From Bacteroides sp. (GTDB lineage Bacteria > Bacteroidota > Bacteroidia > Bacteroidales > Bacteroidaceae), in assembly GCA_019414725.1 (NCBI GenBank), contig DXLM01000006.1:1-64000 (forward strand): a stretch of DNA of 64,000 bases, read 5' to 3'. Numbering within the stretch: position 1 is the stretch's first letter; each line of letters begins with the position of its first letter. Shown here piece after piece: positions 39,701-48,191 of the stretch. Below the pieces are notes generated by a model. The model did not search any database, was not told the DNA's origin, and was given only the letters and a program-made list of their open reading frames with translations. Made by a program: the position numbers and the translations under genes.

Positions 39701-40029
39701 CCAATATATGAAACCACAAGTGTTTCCCCACTGTTTACCTTCAGATGGAAACGTCCATCCACATCTGTTACGGTACCATTCTGAGTTCCTTTTACCAATA
39801 CAGTCGCTCCAATCAACGGTTCATCATTAGTATCTGTAACCACTCCCGAAATAGATTTTTTTTCATTCTGCCGTATTTCTGAAACGACAGTACTTTCCTC
39901 TGCCAACGCATAAGCTACCGGTCCACACAAACAAATACAAAAAAGAATTCTTGAAAAAAACAGATTTCCCCCTTTGCACCTTCTTGAGTTTACTGATTCT
40001 TCACTCATAAAATTAAAAAAATTTATCAA
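36727..40029 (-). CDS. SusC/RagA-family TonB-dependent receptor
   Basis: A full-length receptor of 1,100 residues. After the signal (about 20-45) comes a carboxypeptidase-D-like domain (about 58-135, SISGVVTDTNDEPLIGATVL). The TonB-box region DEVLVTGYQTLSKERSTGAF follows, then the plug (about 165-265, GQVAGYVNGQIRGVTTMN, SVTVLKDAAAASIYGARAA) and the beta-barrel ending VKPNYVWGLYLNF. It starts 8 bases after the thioredoxin gene; ATG at 40008 is an alternative start. No glycan-active enzymes are near, so peptide or another substrate is as likely as a glycan. Confidence 0.95.
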   Translation of the reverse strand: MINFFNFMSEESVNSRRCKGGNLFFSRILFCICLCGPVAYALAEESTVVSEIRQNEKKSISGVVTDTNDEPLIGATVLVKGTQNGTVTDVDGRFHLKVNSGETLVVSYIGMKSKEVAVVDGKKELFIRLDADTEMLDEVLVTGYQTLSKERSTGAFSKVSTEKLELKRMDNLSSMLEGQVAGYVNGQIRGVTTMNAVANPMVVIDGFPVENTTLDRIGQTTENMPDLNPEDIESVTVLKDAAAASIYGARAANGVIVITTKKAKEGKAEVSFSSTFTVHPYSYYKKNRTNAADVIAMEREWATMALSTPEAAEMQAADLRENGPYPSLGVNTLLDMYTGKISMAEGDKILNQLASYGYQYYDQAEKYGKRNPFYQQYNLRVGKTTERNSFNFSTTYWDNDYEDINHSDWKLGINITNSLQLTNWLHFDTGVYLKYGKEKNQSYDLFDPGFSVMPYDPLVNADGSYFVAPSQSDKSRRDLVDQYGLYSEDLVPMDELNYALNTTKTFETRAYAKLKFDLTSWLNYNVMFQYETSDSDYESLGEKESNFMRKRINDFTSKSPNGSSLVYNLPNGDSFHTLKNSKHSYNFRQQLSLDKTFDEKHNLVWILGQEVRHSLINFDENTVYGYDPELKTWQNYNMKDLAYFSGLLGSAQLDQNSIASSRELLNRFVSFYSNASYTYDDKYVLSGSIRWDRSNLWGTNSKYQNKPLWSVGGSWNIYKEKFFQADFVDMLKLRASYGIGGNIGRNTAPYLIASYYDSSLVDGMAGSVNTPPNKDIRWEKTTTVNVGVDFALFRHRLSGTIEYYNKYSVDLLAAINGSPTQGFGYTTLMTNNGKMVNRGVEITLSGEIIRQKDFSWNASLLYAFNRNKVKHISVQPSLWDSRISMPTSYPMVGKPLYGIYAYKWAGLNENGDPQVYDAENNVTSGPARDYHALVYCGTTVPIHNASLTNVLRYKGFEFSAMLILDAGHKLRSSNIPSINMSNGRITSTAKGIVDRWTQPGDVTDVPRLLFSNDTENFNTHRTELYRYSDLFVYDASNIRLSNISLAYRVPAHWCKKISLSGARLQFNVENVATFAFDSKANYDLGGKVKPNYVWGLYLNF

Positions 40030-40037
40030 TATAAAAG

Positions 40038-41378
40038 TCAGTTAAGTAATTCATCTAATTTAGCTATTGTTTTGGGATCAGAAGGACGACTCATATCCAC
40101 CGATATAATTTTTCCTTCCTTATCTAAAAGAATAAAACGGGGAATCCCCTTTATCATGTAGTCATTCATAAATGTATCTCCATTTACAAAATGCAACTGA
40201 ATACCCTTTAAACCAGCCCTCACTCTATTTTCCCATGCTTTTTTGTTATTATCACATGAGATACTAACAAAATAAATATCTTTTCCATGGTATTTTTCTT
40301 CTAACTTTTGCAAATGTGGAATTTCACGTTGGCAAGGACCACACCAAGTAGCCCAAATATCTATATATACATACTTTCCCTTAAAATCAGAAAGAGAAAC
40401 TTTTTTACCAGACAAATCCGTACAGTTAAAATTTGGAGAAAGAGCTCCTACCGACAATTTGCGCCAACGATTGCACAATGTCTCAAAATTCTTCACCAAT
40501 AGCGGTGATTTTACATACCGATCGAACACAGCACAATAAGCATCAGCAGAATCAAGTCCATATCTCTCTACATAAGCATATACATTCTTATTTATTAAGA
40601 ACTCTGCAATACCAGGCTCCTTCACTTCCGATTCCACATATCGGACTACCGCATCCAAAGACTTTGATTCCGGGTATTGTTTTCTTGCCACTCTGCTTAC
40701 CGCCTCAACCAAAAATGAACGGAATTCGTCATATCGCAACAAAGAAGCATCCATAACCATCAACTCCTGTAACTTACTCCAATATTCTAAAGAAGCTTCA
40801 TAAGTAGAATCCTTAGCTATACGCATATGGAAATAAGGATAAGAAGGCAATGTAGCACAAGTAAAATATTTCAAACGTATTTTCTCCATTTCATTAATTT
40901 CCTCTGATAATCCGGCATGATCCAACTCTTGCAGATTTACATTCAAAATACTATCCATTTTCAAAAAGAACGCTTTTTCTCCTAATGCCATATCATCAAT
41001 TTCTGCTGCTTTCAAACGTCCGTTATTCAAATAGATATTTACTTGTGAACCTGTGCCTGTAATGGCTACACGTTCTCCAAATTTTTTATTTTCAAAAGAA
41101 ATTTGTATATCTGTATCAGGTGTAAGCAACAAAGTACGACTTATATAATGATAACCTAATGCCACATAAACAGGCTCCGTAACATCGACTACCAATTCTC
41201 CCTTTCCTGAAGCATCTATTGAAATAGGAAGTTCTCTCCCGTCAGGAAAATAAAGCATTGCTGAATGATCTTCTATTTTACCACTTATAGACAAAGAAAT
41301 CTTTGCCGCATAACTATAAAAAGGGAATAACAAACAGACAAAAAGAAAGACTCTCATTTTTTTCTTAAACCACTCCAT
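40038..41378 (-). CDS. TlpA-like periplasmic thiol-disulfide protein
   Basis: The 446-residue protein has a signal peptide (ATG at 41357 is an equally good start). A beta-rich N-terminal domain (about 25-130) resembles DUF4369, a helical middle follows, and a C-terminal thioredoxin domain from about 315 has WATWCGPCQREIPHL, active-site C346 and C349, and a cis-Pro loop KGIPRFILLDKEG. TlpA/ResA-type proteins keep periplasmic cysteines reduced. It leads the operon with SusC and SusD, hinting at a sulfur-containing or disulfide-bonded substrate, though this is only suggestive. Confidence 0.88.
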   Translation of the reverse strand: MEWFKKKMRVFLFVCLLFPFYSYAAKISLSISGKIEDHSAMLYFPDGRELPISIDASGKGELVVDVTEPVYVALGYHYISRTLLLTPDTDIQISFENKKFGERVAITGTGSQVNIYLNNGRLKAAEIDDMALGEKAFFLKMDSILNVNLQELDHAGLSEEINEMEKIRLKYFTCATLPSYPYFHMRIAKDSTYEASLEYWSKLQELMVMDASLLRYDEFRSFLVEAVSRVARKQYPESKSLDAVVRYVESEVKEPGIAEFLINKNVYAYVERYGLDSADAYCAVFDRYVKSPLLVKNFETLCNRWRKLSVGALSPNFNCTDLSGKKVSLSDFKGKYVYIDIWATWCGPCQREIPHLQKLEEKYHGKDIYFVSISCDNNKKAWENRVRAGLKGIQLHFVNGDTFMNDYMIKGIPRFILLDKEGKIISVDMSRPSDPKTIAKLDELLN

Positions 41379-41684
41379 AAATATTTTTTTATATTAAACA
41401 TTAAAAATTAAGTGCGAAATTAACAAATAATTTGCAAACCGCCTTAATTTATATTACATAAACTAATGTTTAAGTAGCATTTTAACATAAAAAAAGCGAT
41501 GGAATTCATACAGAGTTCATCCACGTTCCAATACCCCATATATTCTCCACAAAGAAGTTAAAAGAATTATAGTCACCACCAATACACACCTGCTTAAAGC
41601 AAGCGGGCTTATATTGTAATTAGAAAAAAGGAACAGTATAATCCAACAAAGAAGTTAAAAATTAACGGAGAAAATGCCAAACCG
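41379..41684. other. Intergenic region between divergent units
   Basis: AT-rich and without a gene. A 14-base direct repeat CAAAGAAGTTAAAA occurs at about 41550 and 41647. A TGCTTAAAGCA palindrome lies near 41592. On the minus strand TAATTTCGC near 41415 could be a -7 element (TTCG variant) for the thioredoxin-SusC-SusD operon. Nothing else is recognisable. Confidence 0.4.
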
Positions 41685-41716
41685 TTTGCCCATTCCAAAG
41701 ACTATCTGTATTTTTG
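41685..41716 (+). promoter_or_regulatory. Promoter of the radical-SAM operon
   Basis: -33 TTTG (41685-41688), 20-base spacer, -7 TATTTTTGG (41709-41716). Start near 41724, about 12 bases before the ATG at 41736. Confidence 0.7.
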
Positions 41717-41735
41717 GCAGAAATATTCTGATTAA

Positions 41736-43004
41736 ATGAATGAGAATGTCCTTGCCAAATTGAAAGTACTAGCAGAATCTGCCAAATATGATGTTTCCTG
41801 CTCCAGTAGTGGGACTGTGCGCCGTAACCAATCAGGCACATTGGGAAACACCGTAGGCGGCTGGGGAATATGCCACAGCTTCGCTGAGGACGGTCGTTGC
41901 ATATCCTTGCTGAAAATTATGCTGACCAATTATTGCATATATGACTGTGCCTATTGTATCAATAGAAGAAGCAATGACATTCCCCGTGCCACACTTTCGG
42001 TAAGCGAACTGGTAGACCTCACCATCGAATTCTACCGGCGCAACTATATAGAAGGGCTTTTCCTCAGCTCCGGCGTTGTACGCAATCCGGATTACACCAT
42101 GGAAAGGTTGGTACGTGTTGCCAAAGACCTGCGGTTAGTACACAAATTCAACGGATATATTCACCTGAAAAGCATCCCCGGAGCCAGTCGCGAACTAGTT
42201 AATGAAGCCGGACTCTACGCTGACCGCCTCAGTGTAAACATAGAAATTCCCAAAGAAGAGAATCTGAAATTACTGGCTCCCGAAAAAGATCACAAAAGTG
42301 TGTACCAGCCCATGCGCTATATCCAGCAGGGAGTACTTACCAATAAGGAAGACCGGAAAAAATTCCGCCATGTTCCACGCTTCGTTCCTGCCGGACAAAG
42401 CACGCAGATGATTGTCGGTGCCACAACCGAATCAGACAAAGACATCCTTTATCTTTCTTCTTCACTCTACCAACACCCCACCATGAGGCGCGTTTACTAC
42501 TCAGGATATATATCCGTAAATACATACGACAAACGGCTTCCGGCACTGAAACAGCCGCCATTGGTACGGGAGAACCGTTTGTATCAGGCCGACTGGCTGT
42601 TACGTTTCTATCAATTTAAAGTAGAAGAAATAGTAGATGACTCCTATCCCGACCTGGATTTGGAAATCGATCCCAAACTAGGTTGGGCATTACGGCATCC
42701 CGAACTATTTCCGATAGATATAAATCAGGCAGATTACGAAATGATTCTCAGAGTACCGGGCATCGGAATCAAATCGGCAAGACAAATCATCGCATCACGC
42801 CGCTTCTCCAAACTGGGATTCTATGAACTGAAAAAAATAGGTGTAGTGATGAAAAAAGCGCAATACTTCATAACCTGCAACGAACTCCCCACCCGAACTG
42901 TTAATGAACTGACCCCGACAGGAGTACGCAGACTGTTAGTACCCAAACCCAAAAAGAAAGTGGACGAACGCCAATTAATACTAAACTTCACTGATAACGA
43001 ATGA
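41736..43004 (+). CDS. Putative DNA modification/repair radical SAM protein
   Basis: The 422-residue protein has the radical-SAM cysteine motif CIYDCAYC (about residues 68-75, CxxxCxxC), which holds a [4Fe-4S] cluster for S-adenosylmethionine cleavage. The first 60 residues include a further conserved Cys pair (YDVSCSSSG) and GWGICHSFAEDGRCISLLKI. A helix-hairpin-helix near 330-380 (INQADYEMILRVPGIGIKSARQI) suggests DNA binding. The architecture matches the TIGR03916 family, which occurs with TIGR03915 partners and in other genomes with a uracil-DNA-glycosylase-like domain. The actual reaction is not known. Confidence 0.9.
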   Translation: MNENVLAKLKVLAESAKYDVSCSSSGTVRRNQSGTLGNTVGGWGICHSFAEDGRCISLLKIMLTNYCIYDCAYCINRRSNDIPRATLSVSELVDLTIEFYRRNYIEGLFLSSGVVRNPDYTMERLVRVAKDLRLVHKFNGYIHLKSIPGASRELVNEAGLYADRLSVNIEIPKEENLKLLAPEKDHKSVYQPMRYIQQGVLTNKEDRKKFRHVPRFVPAGQSTQMIVGATTESDKDILYLSSSLYQHPTMRRVYYSGYISVNTYDKRLPALKQPPLVRENRLYQADWLLRFYQFKVEEIVDDSYPDLDLEIDPKLGWALRHPELFPIDINQADYEMILRVPGIGIKSARQIIASRRFSKLGFYELKKIGVVMKKAQYFITCNELPTRTVNELTPTGVRRLLVPKPKKKVDERQLILNFTDNE

Positions 43005-43768
43005 TTCTGTTTATCTATGACCATACGTTTGAAGGCTTGCTGACTTGCATTTTCGATGCCTACTTCCGCAAAACCTTTCCAGACTCGCTCTTGATGGAAG
43101 GCGAGCCGCTACCCTTATTTTATGATGGAGCCATACACATAGCCACTGATGAAGAGAAAGCCGGACGAGTGTGGCGCGGATTACAGAAAAAAATCTCCAA
43201 GCATGCCCTGTTATGCCTGACCTGCTGCTGGTTATCAGAATTACCAAAGGTGGACGAAATGCTTTTCCGCTATATCCGGAAGGCCATAAACTCTCCTCAT
43301 TCCATCGAAACCAACTTTGCCGATCCTGATGTGCTGGAGCTTGCGAAAATCTATAAAAGAGTAGATGGAGAACGAGTACACCTCATGCAGTTCGTCCGTT
43401 TCCAAAAAGCTGCGGACGGAACTTTCTTTGCAGCCGTAGAGCCTCAATTCAACGCACTGCCACTGGCTGTGGATCATTTCAAAGACCGGTTTGCCGACCA
43501 GCGTTGGCTCATTTATGATGTGAAGCGACAATATGGATATTACTATAATCTGACGGAGATGGAAGAAGTAACATTTGAAGACCCCCGCCAAGCACATCTG
43601 GTCACAGGAATGCTAAATGAAACATTGATGGACAATGATGAGAAATTGTTTCAGAAACTTTGGAAAACATATTTCAAGTCCATTTGCATCAAAGAACGTT
43701 GGAATCTCAGAAAACACCGGCAAGATATGCCTGTCAGATATTGGAAATATCTGACGGAGAAACAATAA
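43001..43768 (+). CDS. TIGR03915-type partner of the radical SAM protein (DUF4130)
   Basis: The 255-residue protein starts inside the stop of the radical SAM gene (ATGA), so the two are translationally coupled. [21 protein letters not shown] at the start and [40 protein letters not shown] and the C-terminal [23 protein letters not shown] fit the DUF4130/TIGR03915 family. It is predicted to act with its partner in DNA repair or modification. The 3' end overlaps truA on the opposite strand by 35 bases. Confidence 0.88.
   Translation: MILFIYDHTFEGLLTCIFDAYFRKTFPDSLLMEGEPLPLFYDGAIHIATDEEKAGRVWRGLQKKISKHALLCLTCCWLSELPKVDEMLFRYIRKAINSPHSIETNFADPDVLELAKIYKRVDGERVHLMQFVRFQKAADGTFFAAVEPQFNALPLAVDHFKDRFADQRWLIYDVKRQYGYYYNLTEMEEVTFEDPRQAHLVTGMLNETLMDNDEKLFQKLWKTYFKSICIKERWNLRKHRQDMPVRYWKYLTEKQ
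43733..43755. terminator. Perfect hairpin inside overlapping 3' ends (possible bidirectional terminator)
   Basis: GTCAGATATT (43733-43742) and AATATCTGAC (43746-43755) form a perfect 10-base stem with a 3-base loop. It includes the truA stop codon and lies inside the last codons of the convergent partner gene. No clear T-run follows on either strand. Confidence 0.5.
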
Positions 43769-44507
43769 ACAGTTCTTCCGGATATCCCACATCTACCAAA
43801 AACAAGGCATGTCCCGGAACAGAACTCCCGGCACTACAACGATCTTTATCCTCTATCACTTTCCTGAACTCATCCACAGTCATTTTACCACGTCCCACTT
43901 CTACCAACGTACCTACCACAGCCCTTACCATATTCCGTAAAAAACGGTCAGCTTTAATAGTAAATACCCATTCTGTCCCGCTCACCTGCGTCCATTCAGC
44001 ATGCATAATCCGGCAATTATTCGTCTTCACATCAGTATGCAATTTACTGAAACTGGTAAAATCAGTATAATCAAACAATACACGGGCAGCCTCATTCATT
44101 TTCTCAAAATCCAATGAATTAAAAAGCCTCCAGGCATAGTGACGGTTAAACGGATCTTTCCGGGTAGTCACATAATACTTATAAGTACGATAAGTCGCGT
44201 CAAAACGGGCATGCGCATCATCCTTCACCCGCTTTACAGCGTAAACCGCTATATCGGGAGGAAGCAAGCGATTCAATTTCTCCGTTATCTGAACACAATC
44301 CAACTCCCGGTCATAATCAAAATGCGCGATCATGAGACGCGCATGCACACCGGCATCAGTACGTCCCGCTCCCACTACCTCTATTTCTTGACGGAGAAAA
44401 GTAGAAAGAGCACGCATTAATGTTTCCTGTACACTGTCACCATTGGGCTGAATCTGCCAACCGTGATAATTCGTTCCATCATAAGCCAAATATATGAAAT
44501 ACCGCAT
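43734..44507 (-). CDS. truA: tRNA pseudouridine synthase A
   Basis: TruA makes pseudouridine at positions 38-40 of tRNA anticodon arms. The 257-residue protein starts at the ATG at 44507 ([20 protein letters not shown]); a longer frame adds 10 unrelated residues. The catalytic Asp is in [11 protein letters not shown] (about 47-57). The [18 protein letters not shown] and [17 protein letters not shown] blocks are intact. The 3' end overlaps the gene on the other strand. Confidence 0.96.
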   Translation of the reverse strand: MRYFIYLAYDGTNYHGWQIQPNGDSVQETLMRALSTFLRQEIEVVGAGRTDAGVHARLMIAHFDYDRELDCVQITEKLNRLLPPDIAVYAVKRVKDDAHARFDATYRTYKYYVTTRKDPFNRHYAWRLFNSLDFEKMNEAARVLFDYTDFTSFSKLHTDVKTNNCRIMHAEWTQVSGTEWVFTIKADRFLRNMVRAVVGTLVEVGRGKMTVDEFRKVIEDKDRCSAGSSVPGHALFLVDVGYPEELFIVSPSDISNI

Positions 44508-44541
44508 CGTAAAGCCTCCGACCAAGTGAAAATTCAATAAA

Positions 44542-45216
44542 TCAGCGGGCTGTTATATGAAAACATCCCTGTTTCAACTCATATTTAATATAGCATTTGT
44601 CCGATTTCCGAAGATCACGGAGTACCTCGGCCAATACCAACTTCAGCGTATCCGGACTAACATCCTGCATAGGACGTCCATCCGGGTCTTCCACTTTACA
44701 AAACCGACGGTAACTGACATCAAAAGTTGTCCCAAAAGCATGAGCTGAATTGGCAGAAGCATTTCCATTGCGACGACGAAGACGTTTCACATCATCTGCC
44801 GTACGAAGTACAGAAGTAACAATGATTTGATTAGGATTCAATCCTTTGCAACTCAATGAATCCAAAAAATTGGCTCCTATTGTATCCAATAACGCACTAG
44901 CCTGCGGAATCAGAAAAGGAATGGAGTGAGTCAGCGAATCCATGGCATAACGCTCACAGGGTTTTATCTGAACCAATTTGCCACCCAGCCCCTCTGCTTC
45001 CGAACGAGAAACCAACGGACGAATTCCTATTTTCTTCGCCACACTGAGATGAGTATCATTCAAATCACCGAAACTACGTTTATAGCTAATTACACCTTTT
45101 ATATTATGAGGCTCGTTCATCTTCATGGACATATCTTTTTCCTTGCAACCGGAAGAAACTGTCAAGGAAAACAACAGTGACAATAGCGTGCAACATGCAC
45201 CTTTCATACAATTCAT
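44542..45216 (-). CDS. DUF5715-like lipoprotein, probable M15-type peptidase fold
   Basis: The 224-residue protein has a lipoprotein signal (box SSGC). The C-terminal half has the layout of M15/VanY D,D-carboxypeptidases: [20 protein letters not shown], then [15 protein letters not shown] (SxHxxGxxxD, the zinc His and Asp), and CFHITAR (third metal ligand) at the end. This suggests a peptidoglycan endo- or carboxypeptidase facing the periplasm, though the family name DUF5715 marks it as uncharacterised. It is 34 bases upstream of truA and shares its promoter. Confidence 0.75.
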   Translation of the reverse strand: MNCMKGACCTLLSLLFSLTVSSGCKEKDMSMKMNEPHNIKGVISYKRSFGDLNDTHLSVAKKIGIRPLVSRSEAEGLGGKLVQIKPCERYAMDSLTHSIPFLIPQASALLDTIGANFLDSLSCKGLNPNQIIVTSVLRTADDVKRLRRRNGNASANSAHAFGTTFDVSYRRFCKVEDPDGRPMQDVSPDTLKLVLAEVLRDLRKSDKCYIKYELKQGCFHITAR

Positions 45217-45242
45217 AATCTAACTATCTTTTCAAATTCCTC

Positions 45243-45251
45243 GCAAAGATA
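45243..45251 (-). promoter_or_regulatory. -7 element for the DUF5715-truA operon
   Basis: TATCTTTGC on the minus strand matches TAnnTTTG plus C, with start expected near 45236, 20 bases before the ATG at 45216. Confidence 0.6.
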
Positions 45252-45325
45252 GATTAAAATCCTTTTTCTGAAAAAGCTTATGCAAATAAATTGCCCGGAA
45301 AATAAGAACAATGAAAACCTTTCAT

Positions 45326-45334
45326 TAAATTTGC
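45326..45334 (+). promoter_or_regulatory. -7 element for phoH
   Basis: TAAATTTGC matches TAnnTTTG plus C. The leader to the ATG at 45374 would be about 33 bases. No clear -33. Confidence 0.55.
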
Positions 45335-45373
45335 ACCCTATAAACAAGTACATAAAGTACCTAAACTAGTTAA

Positions 45374-46378
45374 ATGATAGAAAAACATATAGTTTTAGAG
45401 GATATTGATCCTGTGATATTTTATGGCGTAAACAACGTCAATATGAAAATGATACAAGCTTTGTATCCCAAATTAAAAATTGTGGCACGTGGAAATGTCA
45501 TCAAAGTATTGGGAGACGAAGAGGAAATGTGTGCTTTTGAAGAGAATATATTGGCATTGGAAAAGCATTGCGCCCAGTATAACTCACTGAAAGAAGAAGT
45601 GATTTTAGACATAGTGAAAGGTCGTTCACCCCAAATAGAGAATACAGGGGATACTATTGTATTCAGTGTAACAGGAAAACCGATCGTTCCCCGTAGTGAG
45701 AACCAGTTGAAGCTGGTACAAGAATATGAAAAGAACGATATGCTGTTCGCTATCGGTCCCGCAGGTTCAGGAAAGACATACACTGCTATCGCCCTTGCTG
45801 TCCGTTCCCTGAAAAACAAAGAAATCAAAAAAATTATTTTGAGCCGTCCGGCTGTGGAGGCAGGAGAAAAACTCGGATTTTTACCCGGTGATATGAAAGA
45901 TAAGATTGACCCTTATCTACAACCACTGTATGACGCATTACAAGATATGATTCCCGCCGCCAAGCTAAAAGAATATATGGAATTGAATGTGATTCAAATA
46001 GCCCCATTGGCATTTATGCGCGGACGCACCTTGAATGATGCTGTAGTGATATTGGACGAGGCTCAAAATACCACCACCCAGCAAATTAAGATGTTCCTCA
46101 CCCGTATGGGGATGAACACCAAAATGATTGTAACAGGTGACATGACACAGATAGACTTACCATCTTCACAAACTTCGGGGTTGATACAGGCACTAAAAAT
46201 TCTGAAAGGCGTGAAAGGAATCAGTTTCATCGAACTCAACAAGAAGGACATTGTACGGCACAAACTGGTTACCCGCATTGTGGAAGCATACGAGAAGTTT
46301 GAAGAAAAACAGAAAACCTTTCATTCATGTCATTCTGAACGAAGTGAAAAATCTGAAAACATAAAACGAATTTATTGA
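45374..46378 (+). CDS. phoH: PhoH-family ATPase
   Basis: The 334-residue PhoH (PhoH-like, YbeZ type) is a cytoplasmic nucleotide-binding protein linked to RNA metabolism. The N-terminal 100 residues form a KH-like part. Walker A is [11 protein letters not shown] (about 134-144), Walker [12 protein letters not shown], and the arginine/sensor region [21 protein letters not shown]. The normal family end is near YEKFEEKQ; the last 20 or so residues ([14 protein letters not shown]) are encoded by a common Bacteroidales intergenic repeat at 46328-46355. Confidence 0.95.
   Translation: MIEKHIVLEDIDPVIFYGVNNVNMKMIQALYPKLKIVARGNVIKVLGDEEEMCAFEENILALEKHCAQYNSLKEEVILDIVKGRSPQIENTGDTIVFSVTGKPIVPRSENQLKLVQEYEKNDMLFAIGPAGSGKTYTAIALAVRSLKNKEIKKIILSRPAVEAGEKLGFLPGDMKDKIDPYLQPLYDALQDMIPAAKLKEYMELNVIQIAPLAFMRGRTLNDAVVILDEAQNTTTQQIKMFLTRMGMNTKMIVTGDMTQIDLPSSQTSGLIQALKILKGVKGISFIELNKKDIVRHKLVTRIVEAYEKFEEKQKTFHSCHSERSEKSENIKRIY
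46328..46355 (+). repeat. Bacteroidales dispersed repeat within the 3' end of phoH
   Basis: The sequence CATTCTGAACGAAGTGAA with flanking TGT and AAATCTG matches a short repeat that I recall as widespread in intergenic DNA of Bacteroidetes. Here it is read through in frame as the PhoH tail. Confidence 0.6.
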
Positions 46379-46398
46379 TTTTAATTATAAATAAAGAC

Positions 46399-47343
46399 AT
46401 GAGTAAAGCATTAACAAGAACAGACTTTAACTTTCCGGGACAGAAAAGTGTGTACCACGGCAAAGTGCGTGATGTATACAACATCAATGACGAAAAGTTA
46501 GTAATGGTAGCTACCGACCGTATCTCCGCATTCGACGTAGTTCTGCCTGAAGGTATTCCCTACAAAGGACAAATGCTGAACCAGATTGCAGCCAAATTTC
46601 TAGATGCAACTACCGACATCTGCCCCAACTGGAAAATGGCGACTCCAGATCCTATGGTTACCGTAGGAGTTATGTGTCAAGGTTTTCCTGTGGAAATGAT
46701 TGTCCGTGGTTACCTGTGCGGTAGCGCATGGCGTGCTTACAAAAACGGCGTTCGTGAAATCTGTGGTGTAAAACTTCCCGAAGGAATGAAAGAAAACCAG
46801 AAATTTCCCGAACCAATCATTACTCCAACCACTAAAGCCGAAATGGGCCTGCATGACGAAGACATCTCTAAGGAAGAAATTCTGAAACAAGGTCTGGCCA
46901 CTCCCGAAGAATACGAAATATTGGAAAAGTATACATTGGCTCTGTTCAAACGCGGTACTGAAATCGCTGCAGAACGCGGACTGATCCTGGTAGATACCAA
47001 ATACGAATTCGGTAAACACAACGGCACTATTTATCTGATGGATGAGATCCACACTCCGGATTCAAGCCGTTATTTCTACTTGGAAGGTTATGAAGAACTC
47101 TTTGCAAAAGGCGAACCTCAAAAACAACTTTCTAAAGAATTCGTACGCGAATGGTTGATGGAAAATGGTTTCCAAGGCAAAGAAGGACAACAAGTTCCCG
47201 AAATGACCCCGGAAATCGTTAATTCTATCAGCGAACGCTACATGGAACTGTTCGAACACATCACCGGCGAAAAATTTGTGAAAGCAGACACTGAAAATAT
47301 CGCCGCACGTATAGAAAAGAACGTAACCGAATACTTGAAATAA
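46399..47343 (+). CDS. purC: Phosphoribosylaminoimidazole-succinocarboxamide synthase
   Basis: PurC joins CAIR and aspartate in purine synthesis, using ATP. The start is ATG at 46399 ([16 protein letters not shown]), giving 314 residues; the longer frame from 46375 overlaps the end of phoH. Conserved blocks are [45 protein letters not shown] and [10 protein letters not shown] with [11 protein letters not shown]. The C-terminal extension is as in the longer bacterial/eukaryotic-like form. Confidence 0.96.
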   Translation: MSKALTRTDFNFPGQKSVYHGKVRDVYNINDEKLVMVATDRISAFDVVLPEGIPYKGQMLNQIAAKFLDATTDICPNWKMATPDPMVTVGVMCQGFPVEMIVRGYLCGSAWRAYKNGVREICGVKLPEGMKENQKFPEPIITPTTKAEMGLHDEDISKEEILKQGLATPEEYEILEKYTLALFKRGTEIAAERGLILVDTKYEFGKHNGTIYLMDEIHTPDSSRYFYLEGYEELFAKGEPQKQLSKEFVREWLMENGFQGKEGQQVPEMTPEIVNSISERYMELFEHITGEKFVKADTENIAARIEKNVTEYLK

Positions 47344-47351
47344 ATAAAAAT

Positions 47352-47421
47352 GAAAAATTAAAGATTAAAAGACAGGTACAGGAATCTATCCTCCATCCTC
47401 TCCTTTTAATCTTTAATTTTC
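47352..47421. repeat. AT-rich inverted repeat between purC and menG
   Basis: GAAAAATTAAAGATTAAAAG (47352-47371) pairs with its near-complement at 47403-47421 with one bulged A. It may be a weak terminator or a variant of the TAAATTAAAAATT spacer seen at 28460 and 31575. Confidence 0.5.
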
Positions 47422-47435
47422 AATTTTAATCAAAC

Positions 47436-48173
47436 ATGAACTACCCACAAGAAAAAATCAAGCCCTACAACGCTGACGAAAAGAAAAGCGTCCAAGTAGA
47501 GAAAATGTTCGACAACATTGCCCCTGCTTACGACCAGTTGAATCATGCCCTTTCATGGAACATTGACAAAAGCTGGCGCCGCAAAGCCATTAACTGGCTG
47601 GAACCTTTTCACCCGCAACATATAATGGATGTAGCCACCGGAACGGGCGATTTTGCCATTCAAGCCTGTCAGACACTTCACCCCCAAGAGCTGATAGGTA
47701 CCGATATATCCGAAGGCATGATGAATGTGGGACGTGAAAAAGTAAAAGCCGCCGGACTGGACAGCCGCATCTCTTTCGCTAAGGAAGACTGTACAGCACT
47801 CACCTTTCCCGACAAACGCTTTGACGCTATTACCGTAGCATTCGGTGTACGCAATTTCGAAGACCTTGACAAAGGACTCCGCGAAATGCACCGCGTACTG
47901 AAAGACAACGGAAAACTAGTCATTTTGGAACTCTCCGAACCCGACTGGTTCCCCATGAAACAGCTATATGCTGTCTATTCTAAAATAGTCATCCCCACTT
48001 TGGGCAAGCTACTCTCTAAAGACCGTAGTGCCTACACTTACCTGCCGCAGTCCATCAAAGCCTTTCCACAAGGCGAAATAATGACAGACATTATCCGTAA
48101 AGCCGGATTCAACCAGGTGAGTTTCAAGCGGTTGACACTAGGTATCTGTACGCTTTATTTAGCAACGAAATAA
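47436..48173 (+). CDS. menG: Demethylmenaquinone methyltransferase
   Basis: The enzyme (UbiE/MenG family) methylates demethylmenaquinone with SAM, the last step of menaquinone synthesis; Bacteroidales use menaquinone, so MenG is the likely role. At 245 residues, motif I is [14 protein letters not shown] (about 64-77). The family blocks [36 protein letters not shown] and [13 protein letters not shown] are intact. Confidence 0.95.
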
Positions 48174-48191
48174 TTTAAAGTATAGAGTTTT

